Shown piece by piece: positions 14,164 to 22,354 of a stretch of 64,000 nt of DNA. The notes below the pieces were generated by a model that saw only the letters and a list, made by a program, of their open reading frames with translations, ran no database searches and was not told the DNA's origin. The stretch is taken from the NCBI RefSeq assembly GCF_016863015.1, contig NZ_BOOB01000015.1:1-64000 (forward strand), written 5' to 3'. Both the position numbers and the translations under genes were made by a program. This DNA comes from Microbispora amethystogenes. Lineage in GTDB: Bacteria > Actinomycetota > Actinomycetes > Streptosporangiales > Streptosporangiaceae. Within the stretch, counting starts at the first letter, position 1, and each line of letters opens with the position of its first letter.

Positions 14164-16902
14164 TCAGTCCTGCTTGCGGGCGCCGAACATGATCTCGTCC
14201 CAGGTCGGTACGGAGGCTCGTCGGCCGCGTGACTTGCGAGGACGTGGGGGAGCGGGCTTCGGCACCGGAGGAGCGGGAGTCTCGGGCTTCGACTCCTTCG
14301 GACCATCCTTGGCGGTGTCCTTCGGGCTGTCCTTCAACCCGTCCTTCGCGCCGCTCTTGGCCTCGTCTCCCGTGCGGTCTCCCGCTCGCCTCGGTCGCGG
14401 CTGAGGAGCCCTGGCCGCCTCAGTGGGCGGTGCGGGCGCGGGAACGGCGGGCCGCGTCTTCTGGACCGTGTCATCCGCAGCAGCGGGTGCTGCAGGCTCC
14501 GCTGCCGGTACGGCAGGCGGGGCAGCGGTGTCCGCCGCGGCTTCCGCCCCAGCGCCCGCAGGAGCGCCAGGTGCGGTGTCCGTCTCCGTCTTCGTGGACG
14601 CTGCCGTGGCTGGAGCGGCTGTGGCGTCGGCTGCCGCCGGGCTGTCCACCGTTGAGGGGGCGGCACCGTCGGTGTTCGCCGTCCCGCCACGCCCAGCGGT
14701 GTTGGTGTCCGATGTGTCAGCGCTCGCCGTGTCCGCCACGCCGCCGGTTGGCGTGTCTCCAGCCGACGCAGCAGGTGCTGCGATGCTCGGCGCGCTGGGA
14801 GTGCTGTCATCGGCCACGTCCGCGCTCTTGGCGTCCGGGGCCGCGGAGCCTGTGGTCATGTCGGTGGCGGTGCCCGGCGCTTCGGGCGCCTTGGCGACCG
14901 CATCCGCCTGCTGCGGCGTCTCTGTGACAGGTCCCTCGACGGCCGGAGCGTCGTCGTCCACGCTCTTGGTAGTCGCTGGGGCGGCTGCCGCTGAAGGGTC
15001 GGCGGACGACACGCCGGCGGGCGCAGGAGCGGCGGAGGCGGGCGCTGCGACGTCGTGCGTCGCGGACTCTCCCACCGGCCGGGCGCCGGTGTCCGATTCG
15101 CGAGCATCGGCATCCGCCTTCGCGGCGGGTGTCGTAGCGGCGGCCGGGGCGTCCGTCGTGGCCTGCGTCGCCGGCTCAGCGACGGGGGCGGGCCGCATGT
15201 CGCCGTCAGCGACGGTCGCAGCGGCAGACGGAGTAGCGGAACCGGGTGTGACCGCCGCAGCGGTCTCCTTGGCGTCCAGCGCCGTCGTGGGGCCGGGCCG
15301 CGAATCCGCCGGCACGTCATCGGCGGCAGTCCGAGAGCCGGCCGGGGCGTCATCGGAGGCGGTTCGTGAGCGGGTGGCGGCGTCGGTGGGAGCATCCGGC
15401 ACCGGGGCGGGCGTGACGGACTGCACTGCGGGTGACACATCCGCGCCAGAATCCGTCCGCTCACTGGCGGGGCCGTCCTGGCTGACCGTGAACTGCGGCG
15501 GCACGGGCGCGTCCGCGCCACGCTCCGCCTCCGCGCCGGAGGTCGCGGGCGTGGCCTGCACTGTGGAGTCCGTTGCGGTGGCGCTCTGCGCCGCAGGGGG
15601 CGCGGAGGTGGCAGGCGTGGCCGAAGGCTCGGGTTCGGTCTGCGCGGGAGGCGCGGCGGTCGCGGCGGCGTCCGGCGCCGAAGAAGGTTCGGGTTCCGTT
15701 CGAGCCGGGGGCAGCGCGTACGCCGCGACGTCCGGAACCGGGGCGGGCGGCGCGGCCGGGGACACGGGCGGGGTCGCGTCGTACCGATCCCGGCTGGCCG
15801 GGGGAGCTGGTGGGGCGGCGTCGTACGGGTCGCGGGCCGGCGGAAGGGCGGGCGGGGCGACCGGTTCGGGCGCGGAGATCAGCGACTGCGGCAGCCGGAA
15901 GGGCACCGGGGTGAGCTCCGGCCGGTAGGCGGCCAGCTCCTCCTCGGACGGATCCGTCCGTCCAGGGTCGCGCCGCGCGGCGGGGTCCTGGTGCCGTCCG
16001 GGCTCCGGGCGCAGCGGAGCGCCCAGCCGCGGCAGCGGCTCGACAAAAGCCGCGGGCTCGGCGAAGGCCGCGGGCTCGGCCCGCGGCGGCTCATATCTCA
16101 CCGGCTCGGCGGCGCGCATGGGCTCGGGACGCACCGGCTCGGCACGCGCGGGCTCGGGCCGCGAGGGCTCATACCGTACGGGCTCGGGACGCACCGGCTC
16201 GGGACGGAACGCGGACTCGTCGCGGCTGCGGACCTCGTTGGGCAGCGGCGGCACAGGCGCGAGCTTGGAGGCGAGGCGGGGCACGAACGGCCGCACGGTG
16301 GCGTCGTCGGCCTGGTCCGGCTCGACGTACTCGGCCGCCGACAGGCGCATGGCCTCGTCGTCGTTCGGGGTGATGTGGCGGCGGCGGGGGTCGAAGAGCC
16401 ACTCGGCGTGCCGGGTGTGGCCGTTCCAGACGAAGCCGAGCCGCACCCGCCAGAGGTTGTCGTCGCGCTTGGCCGAGTCCCAGTCGATCTCGTCGGCGGG
16501 CACGCCGCGCCGGGTGAGCCGCTCGGCCACCAGCTCGCCGAGCGTCGGCCCGGGGGTGGTCTCGCCGGGCATCCGGACGGGGACCCGCTGGGCCTGCTGG
16601 GCCATGTACTCGCGCTCCTGGAGAACGGGCCCCTCGAACCAGCGGACTCGTTCCACCGGGATCCCGGCGGTGGCCGCGATCTCCTCCGCCGTCTCGCCGG
16701 CACGGATGCGCGCCTGGATCTCCTTGGGACGCAACGGGCTCTCCACTTCGATCTCGTACTGGCCGAGACGGGAGAAGTTGCCGCGAACCGCAGCACGGAG
16801 CCGGTCGTCGACGGGCAGCGTGAAGCGCGTGCCCCGCCCGGCCGTCGCCAGGACGAGGTACGTTCCGTCTTCACTCACCGCGACGAGACGGAGCTCCTGC
16901 AT
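14164..16902 (-). CDS. sepH: SepH-type cell division protein with an extremely long disordered linker
   Basis: SepH (DUF3071) binds FtsZ and promotes its assembly in Streptomyces and mycobacteria. The N-terminal domain is clear: MQELRLVAVSEDGTYLVLA, then the helix-turn-helix-like RPKEIQARIRAGETAEEIAATAGIPVERVRWFEGPV, then the region with RLGFVWNGHTRHAEWLFDP. The C-terminus VPTWDEIMFGARKQD matches the conserved SepH end motif. Between them lie about 650 residues of Pro/Ala/Glu/Arg then Ala/Thr/Asp/Ser-rich repeats, giving 912 residues against roughly 340 in Streptomyces as I recall. Since the conserved end is in frame, the extension is genuine and not a frameshift. The start follows GAAGGGACTCGC. 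A Crp-like site lies about 130 bp upstream. Confidence 0.92.
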   Translation of the reverse strand: MQELRLVAVSEDGTYLVLATAGRGTRFTLPVDDRLRAAVRGNFSRLGQYEIEVESPLRPKEIQARIRAGETAEEIAATAGIPVERVRWFEGPVLQEREYMAQQAQRVPVRMPGETTPGPTLGELVAERLTRRGVPADEIDWDSAKRDDNLWRVRLGFVWNGHTRHAEWLFDPRRRHITPNDDEAMRLSAAEYVEPDQADDATVRPFVPRLASKLAPVPPLPNEVRSRDESAFRPEPVRPEPVRYEPSRPEPARAEPVRPEPMRAAEPVRYEPPRAEPAAFAEPAAFVEPLPRLGAPLRPEPGRHQDPAARRDPGRTDPSEEELAAYRPELTPVPFRLPQSLISAPEPVAPPALPPARDPYDAAPPAPPASRDRYDATPPVSPAAPPAPVPDVAAYALPPARTEPEPSSAPDAAATAAPPAQTEPEPSATPATSAPPAAQSATATDSTVQATPATSGAEAERGADAPVPPQFTVSQDGPASERTDSGADVSPAVQSVTPAPVPDAPTDAATRSRTASDDAPAGSRTAADDVPADSRPGPTTALDAKETAAAVTPGSATPSAAATVADGDMRPAPVAEPATQATTDAPAAATTPAAKADADARESDTGARPVGESATHDVAAPASAAPAPAGVSSADPSAAAAPATTKSVDDDAPAVEGPVTETPQQADAVAKAPEAPGTATDMTTGSAAPDAKSADVADDSTPSAPSIAAPAASAGDTPTGGVADTASADTSDTNTAGRGGTANTDGAAPSTVDSPAAADATAAPATAASTKTETDTAPGAPAGAGAEAAADTAAPPAVPAAEPAAPAAADDTVQKTRPAVPAPAPPTEAARAPQPRPRRAGDRTGDEAKSGAKDGLKDSPKDTAKDGPKESKPETPAPPVPKPAPPRPRKSRGRRASVPTWDEIMFGARKQD

Positions 16903-17366
16903 GCGAGTCCCTTCGTCGTCGTGCTCTGTCTTCCCCCGGACCCTTGAGTCTCTCGCGTGAACCGGTTGCCTTCCAGCACCGTACCCGGCATGTCCGAACA
17001 TCGCCTCGCCAGGAGGCGAGGCAGGTGTTGTGACCCCGGTCACATTTTTGACGTTCACTTCGCCGCAACCCGTCGGTCATGATCGACCAGAGGAAAGGCG
17101 GCACCCGGAACGCGAGAGTGAGGGTCGTGTCTCGGATGGCGCGCGCCCACGGCCCGTCCGTACGGCACGGCGGCGGCGCACGTGGCGTACGCCGTGCGGC
17201 CGGACCTGCGGGAGGGTCTCATTGCTGCGTTGCTCCCTCGGTTCGAGTGGCGCGCCGGGCTCCGGTCTGCCCGTGCTCCGCAATGTGCCTGCCCCGGGGG
17301 AGGCTCGGGCAACGCGACACGCGGAAGACGCCGGACCGTGGAGAGGGACTTTACGCGGCGATGGGG
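16903..17366. other. 464-bp intergenic region upstream of sepH
   Basis: It contains an 8-bp hairpin GCCTCGCC-AGGA-GGCGAGGC (17003-17022), a TGTGA-N6-TCACA site (17029-17044) followed by ATTTTT, and from about 17100 to 17366 G/C-rich sequence in which I see no gene with consistent codon bias. It should carry the sepH promoter on the - strand and the 3' end of the oxidase transcript. Confidence 0.45.
17029..17044. promoter_or_regulatory. Candidate Crp (cAMP receptor protein) binding site upstream of sepH
   Basis: The 16-bp sequence TGTGACCCCGGTCACA is an exact match to the TGTGA-N6-TCACA consensus used by Crp proteins in Escherichia coli and actinobacteria, with complete symmetry in the outer arms. 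It lies about 127 bp upstream of the sepH start. Binding is inferred from the match only. Confidence 0.5.
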
Positions 17367-18668
17367 TCAGCCATCCCGCGACGCGCCGAGGACCCGGTCG
17401 AGGTAATCGTTGGCGAACAGCCCGTGAGGGTCCATCTCGCGCCGCAGCGCGACGAAGTCGCCGAACCGGGGATAGACGCCGCGCAGGTAGTCCGCGTCGC
17501 GGGTGTGCAGCTTGCCCCAGTGGGGCCGGCCCTCCAGCCGGGTCATGATCTCCTCGACGCCCGCGAAGTACTCCGGGTCGGGCGCGCCCCGGTAGACGTG
17601 GCAGGCGACGTACGCCGAGTCCCGGCCGTACGCGGTGGACAGCCAGGCGTCCGAGGGCGGCGTGACCCTGACCTCCACCGGGAACGTGACCGGCCGGCCC
17701 GAGCGGTCCAGCAGGTCGCGGACCTCCCGCAGGGCGCGGGCGAGGTGGCGGCGCGGGATCGCGTACTCCGTCTCCAGGAAGCGGACCTCGCGGACGGAGG
17801 TGAAGACGCGGTGGGAGGCGTCCACGAACTCCGACGTCCCGAGCAGCCGGGCGGACGCCCGGTTGATCGCGGGCACCGCCTGGGGGAGGCGGGCCCCGAG
17901 GGCGCAGGCCGCGCCGAACGCCGTGTTCTCCAGGAACACCTCGTCGAGCCACCTCTTGAACGTCGTTGGCGGCCGGGCCGGGCCGGCGTCGCGGTTGTTG
18001 CGCTTGACCAGGCAGGTGTCGGTGTGGGGCAGCCAGAAGAAGTCGAGATGGTCGTCGGCCCCGGTCAGGTCGTCGAGCGTGTCGAGGATCCGGCCGAACG
18101 CCATCGGCTCCCGCCGCGCGCGCAGCAGGAACGCGGGCTCGACCCGGAACGTGACGGCGGTGAGGATGCCGAGCGCGCCCAGCCCGACCCGGGCCGCGTC
18201 GAACAGGTCGCCCTCCCGCACGGTCGCGACCGAGCCGTCGGCGAGCACCATCTCCAGCTCGGCGACCTGGTCGGCGAGCCCCCCGGTGTGCCTGCCGGAG
18301 CCGTGGGTGCCGGTCTGGATCGCCCCGGCGGCGGTCTGCGCGGTGATGTCGCCCATGTTGGCGAGCGCGAGCCCCCGCCGGTGGAGCTCCTCGTTGAGCG
18401 CGTGGAGCGGAGTGCCCGCGGCCACCTTCACCCAGCCGTCGCCCGCGCCGAGCACGCCGGTCAGCGCGTTCGGCCGCAGCAGGACGCCGTCGGTCAGCGC
18501 CACCCCGGTGAACGAGTGCCCGGTGCCGGTCATGCGGACCCGGCGGCCCGCTCTCGCGGCGTCCCGTACGGCGTCCGCGACCTCGGCGGCCGAGGCGGGG
18601 GTGCGCACCTCGGCGGGCGTGACCGACTGGTTGCGCGCCCAGTTGACGAAGGCGTCCATGCTCTCCAT
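17367..18668 (-). CDS. FAD-linked sugar-1,4-lactone oxidase (D-arabinono-1,4-lactone oxidase family)
   Basis: 433-residue oxidoreductase with the VAO-type FAD-binding domain: RTPASAAEVADAVRDA, VRMTGTGHSFTGVAL, and then the loop AGAIQTGTHGSGRHTGGLADQV that contacts FAD. The C-terminal D-arabinono-lactone oxidase domain ends in the signature PHWGKLHTRDADYL with RFGDFVALRREMDPHGLFANDYL, where HWGK is the conserved block near the flavin. Such enzymes oxidise aldonolactones or alditols (L-gulono- or D-arabinono-lactone, xylitol) using O2 or another acceptor. The substrate cannot be assigned. A second ATG nine bases further in (18659) is also possible. It appears to be a single-gene unit. Confidence 0.9.
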   Translation of the reverse strand: MESMDAFVNWARNQSVTPAEVRTPASAAEVADAVRDAARAGRRVRMTGTGHSFTGVALTDGVLLRPNALTGVLGAGDGWVKVAAGTPLHALNEELHRRGLALANMGDITAQTAAGAIQTGTHGSGRHTGGLADQVAELEMVLADGSVATVREGDLFDAARVGLGALGILTAVTFRVEPAFLLRARREPMAFGRILDTLDDLTGADDHLDFFWLPHTDTCLVKRNNRDAGPARPPTTFKRWLDEVFLENTAFGAACALGARLPQAVPAINRASARLLGTSEFVDASHRVFTSVREVRFLETEYAIPRRHLARALREVRDLLDRSGRPVTFPVEVRVTPPSDAWLSTAYGRDSAYVACHVYRGAPDPEYFAGVEEIMTRLEGRPHWGKLHTRDADYLRGVYPRFGDFVALRREMDPHGLFANDYLDRVLGASRDG

Positions 18669-18738
18669 CCAGTGGCCTGGCAGTGAACGTGAACACTACT
18701 CATGAACGCCCGCGCTGCCTACACGCCAAAAAAGAGCG

Positions 18739-19929
18739 TCAGCCGGCCCGCTGCCGTACGCGGGCCAGCGCCGACCCGCCGAGACCGACCGCGACGGCGA
18801 GCAGCGCGCACGCGTAGGAGAAGCCGTACGCGTTGGACGCGCCGTAGGCGTCGGTGAGCCGCCCGCCCGCCCACGCGCCGACGGCCACCCCGAGGCCGAT
18901 GGACGTGGAGATCCACGCCATGCCCTCGGTGAGCTGCCCGGCCGGCACCATCCGCTCGACGAGCGAGAACCCGGTGATCAGCGTGGGGGAGATGGACAGC
19001 CCGGCGAGGAAGAGCGCCAGGGCCATCGCGCGGATGTCGTCCATCAGCAGCACCGGGGTGAACCCGGCCGCGAACAGCGACAGCCCCCGGACGAACCGGC
19101 TGCGCAGGCCGATCTTCCAGTGCCGGGAGCCGAACCACAGGCCCGAGATCATGCTGCCGGCCGCGACCGAGGCGAGCAGCAGCCCGGCCGCAGGCTTGTT
19201 GCCGTGCTCGTCGGCGAAGGCCACCGTGATGATGTCGACCGAGCCGAACACCGCGCCCATGGCGAGGAAGACGGCCGACAGCAGCGCCACCCCCGGGATC
19301 GCGATCGGCGACCCGCCCGCCCTGTGGTGCCGTACGACCGGTGGCTCGGTGCCGCGCAGGCAGGCGAAGACCAGCGTGCCCGACAGAGCCAGGACGATCG
19401 TGGCGATGAGCCCGGCGTAGGCGTTGACGCCCGTCGTCAGCGCGGTCACGAACGCCGGGCCGCCGACGAAGATCAGCTCGTCGGCCACCGACTCGAACGA
19501 GAACGCCGTGTGCAGCCGTGAGGGGTCGTCGAGCACGTGCGACCAGCGGGCCCGGACCATGGAGCCCAGCGACAGGCCGGTGGCGCCGGACGCCACGCCC
19601 GCCGCGTAGAGGGCCCACTGGGGGGTCCGGGCGTGCGCGCACAGCATCAGCGCGCTGATCGAGGCGGCGTGCAGGAGGATGAACGGGACGAGCACCCGCG
19701 ACTGGCCGAAGCGGTCCACGAGCCGCCCCGACAGGGGAGCGGCGATCGCGAAGGCCACCGAGACGGTCGCCGCGACCGCCCCGGCCGTCGCGTACGACCC
19801 GGTGACGGCGTTGACGAGCAGGATGACCCCGATGCCGAGCATCGACATGGGCGCCCGACCCACGAACCCCGCGAAAACGAAGCCCTTGACTCCGGGCGTG
19901 CCGAACAGCCCGCGATACGGCCCGACCAT
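18739..19929 (-). CDS. MFS-family transporter
   Basis: 396 residues with about 12 hydrophobic segments. The first loop carries GVILLVNAVTGSYATAGAVAATVSVAFAIAAPLSGRLVDRFGQSRVLV, which includes the MFS motif A (GRLVDRFGQ). The second half begins near VVRHHRAGGSPIAIPGVALL. It is likely a drug or metabolite exporter of the actinomycete YfmO/Bcr type, with substrate unknown. The start is supported by AAGGGG at a good distance. It is divergent from the lytic transglycosylase gene, sharing a gap of about 190 bp. Confidence 0.88.
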   Translation of the reverse strand: MVGPYRGLFGTPGVKGFVFAGFVGRAPMSMLGIGVILLVNAVTGSYATAGAVAATVSVAFAIAAPLSGRLVDRFGQSRVLVPFILLHAASISALMLCAHARTPQWALYAAGVASGATGLSLGSMVRARWSHVLDDPSRLHTAFSFESVADELIFVGGPAFVTALTTGVNAYAGLIATIVLALSGTLVFACLRGTEPPVVRHHRAGGSPIAIPGVALLSAVFLAMGAVFGSVDIITVAFADEHGNKPAAGLLLASVAAGSMISGLWFGSRHWKIGLRSRFVRGLSLFAAGFTPVLLMDDIRAMALALFLAGLSISPTLITGFSLVERMVPAGQLTEGMAWISTSIGLGVAVGAWAGGRLTDAYGASNAYGFSYACALLAVAVGLGGSALARVRQRAG

Positions 19930-20120
19930 TGGTGTTCCCCTTCAGCACGATGGTGCGTGTGCGTCCGGGCCGGCCGTTCGGACAGCGGCGGCGGCCTGCG
20001 GAATGTTCCGGTGAGAACTTCCGAGGCACGCGGACGTCGTAGATTTCCGGTTTCGACCATCGCCTGCCCGCCTATCATGGGGCAAGTGATTTTCCGTCGC
20101 CGGGGGTGCGGGGTCTGACT

Positions 20121-21308
20121 GTGCTTTCCCGCTCTTCCTACGCTACCGGGCGCATCCGTCCCATTGTGACCGGGCTCGCGGTCGTGATCGTCAGTGTGCT
20201 CGCCGTGGGTGTCGCCGCCCTCGTGACCTGGCCCGACGCCGATGCGCTCGCGGCCGGTGGACGGCCGCGCCCGGACAAGGCGCTGCCGGCCGCGCGGGCC
20301 ACCACGGCCGCCCTCCTGCCCGACCAGACGCTGCCGTCGAGCGCGCCCGTCGCCGGTGGGCCGGGCGTGCAGGTCACGCCGCCGCAGCTGCTGGCGATCT
20401 CCCCGGCCACGGTCCCGGCGGAGACGCTTCGCAGGATCGCCAAGCTGCCGCACGTGCAGAAGGTGGCGGTCACCGACGGCGGCGCGGTCCACGTCTCCGG
20501 TACGGCCCTGCGCCTGCTCGCGGTCGACCCGGCGCAGTTCCGCTCCTGGACCCCCAAGCGGGTCGCCGAGCACCCGGAGGTGTGGAGCGGGCTGGCCCGG
20601 GGCGAGCTGGTCGCCGACAGCGGGACGATCAAGCGGCTCGGCATGCAGTTGGGCGTGGACTACCAGATCGACGGCGGCCCCCGGCTGCGGGTCGCCGCCT
20701 CGGCCTCGCTCGGGCTCCCCGACATCGACGGGCTGGTCAGCCGGGACGTGGGGCAACGGCTCGGCTTCCCCGGCGGGGTCGTGGTGCTCGTGCACGGCGA
20801 CCCCGGCAAGGTGGACCGGGACGCGGTCGCCCGCCTGCTCGGCAAGGGCGCGCAGGTCGTGCGGATCGGCCCGGACAGCGATCGGCCGAAGGCCGCGAAG
20901 CCGCAGGGGCAGGCCCTGGTGGGCCGGCCGGCGAGCTACCTCGACCTCTACCAGCGCTCGGCGACCGTCTGCCCCGGCCTCTCCTGGACCGTCCTCGCTG
21001 CGATCGGCCAGGTGGAGAGCAGCCACGGCCGCAACAACGGCCCGTCGTCCGCCGGGGCGCTCGGGCCGATGCAGTTCATGCCCGCCACCTGGAAGTCGTA
21101 CGGCGTGGACGGCGACGGCGACGGCAAGGCGGACATCTGGAGCCCCTTCGACGCGGTGCCGTCGGCGGCCACATACCTGTGCGCCAACGGGGCGGGCCAG
21201 GGCGGCGAGAAGCTCAGGAAGTCCGTGTGGTTCTACAACCACTCCTGGGACTACGTGAACAAGGTGCTGTCGCTCGCCGACGCCTACGCCCGCACGTACG
21301 CCTCCTGA
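20121..21308 (+). CDS. Membrane-anchored lytic transglycosylase (SLT-like)
   Basis: About 395 residues. One N-terminal transmembrane helix (PIVTGLAVVIVSVLAVGVAALVTW) anchors a long extracellular region. The C-terminal 110 residues are a transglycosylase domain: LSWTVLAAIGQVESSHGRNN has the catalytic Glu, then SSAGALGPMQFMPATWKSYG and a DGDGDGKADIWSPFDAVPSAATYLCANG segment. It should cleave peptidoglycan glycan strands during growth or division. The GTG at 20121 has GCGGGG 7 nt upstream and is preferred over a GTG at 20106. The gene ends two bases before the convergent ferrochelatase stop. Confidence 0.88.
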   Translation: MLSRSSYATGRIRPIVTGLAVVIVSVLAVGVAALVTWPDADALAAGGRPRPDKALPAARATTAALLPDQTLPSSAPVAGGPGVQVTPPQLLAISPATVPAETLRRIAKLPHVQKVAVTDGGAVHVSGTALRLLAVDPAQFRSWTPKRVAEHPEVWSGLARGELVADSGTIKRLGMQLGVDYQIDGGPRLRVAASASLGLPDIDGLVSRDVGQRLGFPGGVVVLVHGDPGKVDRDAVARLLGKGAQVVRIGPDSDRPKAAKPQGQALVGRPASYLDLYQRSATVCPGLSWTVLAAIGQVESSHGRNNGPSSAGALGPMQFMPATWKSYGVDGDGDGKADIWSPFDAVPSAATYLCANGAGQGGEKLRKSVWFYNHSWDYVNKVLSLADAYARTYAS

Positions 21309-21310
21309 GG

Positions 21311-22297
21311 TCAGGAAGGGCGGCGGGCCGGGGCCGGGCAGCAGGTGCCCGGGCACGGCGCGGGAGCGGGTTCGGCGAGCAGTTCGGCCACCATCGACAC
21401 GAACCGCGGATGGGTGCCGGCGGTCGCGGCCCTGGTGAGCGGCATGCCGAGCTTGCCGGCCAGGTCGGCGGCCTCCGTGTCGAGGTCGTAGACGACCTCC
21501 ATGTGGTCGGACACGAACCCGATCGGCACCAGCGTCACGGCCGGCACGCCCTCGGCGTGCAGCGCCTCCAGGTGGTCGCAGACGTCCGGCTCCAGCCACG
21601 GCACCTGCGGCGGGCCGCTGCGGCTCTGCCACACGAGGTCCCACGGCCGTCCCGCGTCCACCTGCTCGACCACCAGCCGCGCGGTCTCGCGCAGCTCGGC
21701 CTCGTACGCGCCCCCGGACGGGCCGGCGGTGCGCGCCATGGAGACGGGGATGCTGTGCGCGGTGAAGACGAGCCGGGCGCCGGTCCGCACGTCCTCGGGC
21801 AGCGTGGCGAGCGCCTCGCGGGTGTGGTCGGCCATCGCGGCCACGAACCCGGGGTGGTCGTAGTAGTGGCGCAGCTTGACGATCTCGGGAGCCCCCGGCA
21901 CGGCGGCGCGGGCCCGGTCGATGTCGTCGAGGTACTGCCGGCAGCTCGAATAGGAGCGGTAGGCCGCGGTGACGAAGGCCGCCGCCCGGCGCACGCCGTC
22001 CTCCTTCATCCGCCGGACCGTGTCCTCCAGGAACGGATGCCAGTTGCGGTTGCCCCAGTAGATCGGAAGGTCCACATCCAGCGCGTCGATCAGCTCACGG
22101 CACTGCCGGTTGATCGGGCTGACCCCGCCGAACCGCTGGTAGTGCGCCTCGACCTCCAGCAGCCGCTCACGCGGCACGCCCCGGCCGCGTACGACGTTCT
22201 CCAGGAACGGCATGACGTCCTCGGGCCCTTCCGGCCCCCCGAACGAGACGACGAGCAGAGCGTCGTAGCCCGCGTCAGACCCCGTGGTGCTCCCCAT
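21311..22297 (-). CDS. cpfC: Ferrochelatase (coproporphyrin III type)
   Basis: 328 residues. The family features are LLVVSFGGPEGPEDVMPFLENV at the start, then RYQRFGGVSPIN, GNRNWHPFLEDTVRRM, AYRSYSSCRQY, LVFTAHSIPVSM with the catalytic His in TAHS, and a C-terminal block LVPIGFVSDHMEVVYDLDTEA. Actinobacterial members insert Fe2+ into coproporphyrin III in the coproporphyrin-dependent heme route. The tail CPGTCCPAPARRP is Cys-rich. In-frame starts at 22297 (ATG) and 22309 (GTG) are both possible. It is divergent from the S9 peptidase gene. Confidence 0.93.
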   Translation of the reverse strand: MGSTTGSDAGYDALLVVSFGGPEGPEDVMPFLENVVRGRGVPRERLLEVEAHYQRFGGVSPINRQCRELIDALDVDLPIYWGNRNWHPFLEDTVRRMKEDGVRRAAAFVTAAYRSYSSCRQYLDDIDRARAAVPGAPEIVKLRHYYDHPGFVAAMADHTREALATLPEDVRTGARLVFTAHSIPVSMARTAGPSGGAYEAELRETARLVVEQVDAGRPWDLVWQSRSGPPQVPWLEPDVCDHLEALHAEGVPAVTLVPIGFVSDHMEVVYDLDTEAADLAGKLGMPLTRAATAGTHPRFVSMVAELLAEPAPAPCPGTCCPAPARRPS

Positions 22298-22354
22298 GAA
22301 GGACAACACTATCGGGGGGTCGAGCCGGGCGGCCCGGGCGAGTAGGTTCGAGCG

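Noticed and set aside
14423-15928. 501-codon Ala/Gly/Ser/Val-rich + strand frame opposite sepH
   Set aside because: It is the antisense image of the sepH Ala/Thr linker; low complexity without domains, and the sepH frame is proved by its conserved ends.
17225-17260. GGTTCGAGT, resembling the T-loop of a tRNA
   Set aside because: The flanking bases do not pair as a T-stem and no acceptor stem or anticodon arm can be drawn, so no tRNA gene is present.
17055-17312. 85-codon - strand frame between the oxidase and sepH genes
   Set aside because: No ribosome site, no codon preference and no similarity that I recognise; part of it overlaps the Crp-like region.
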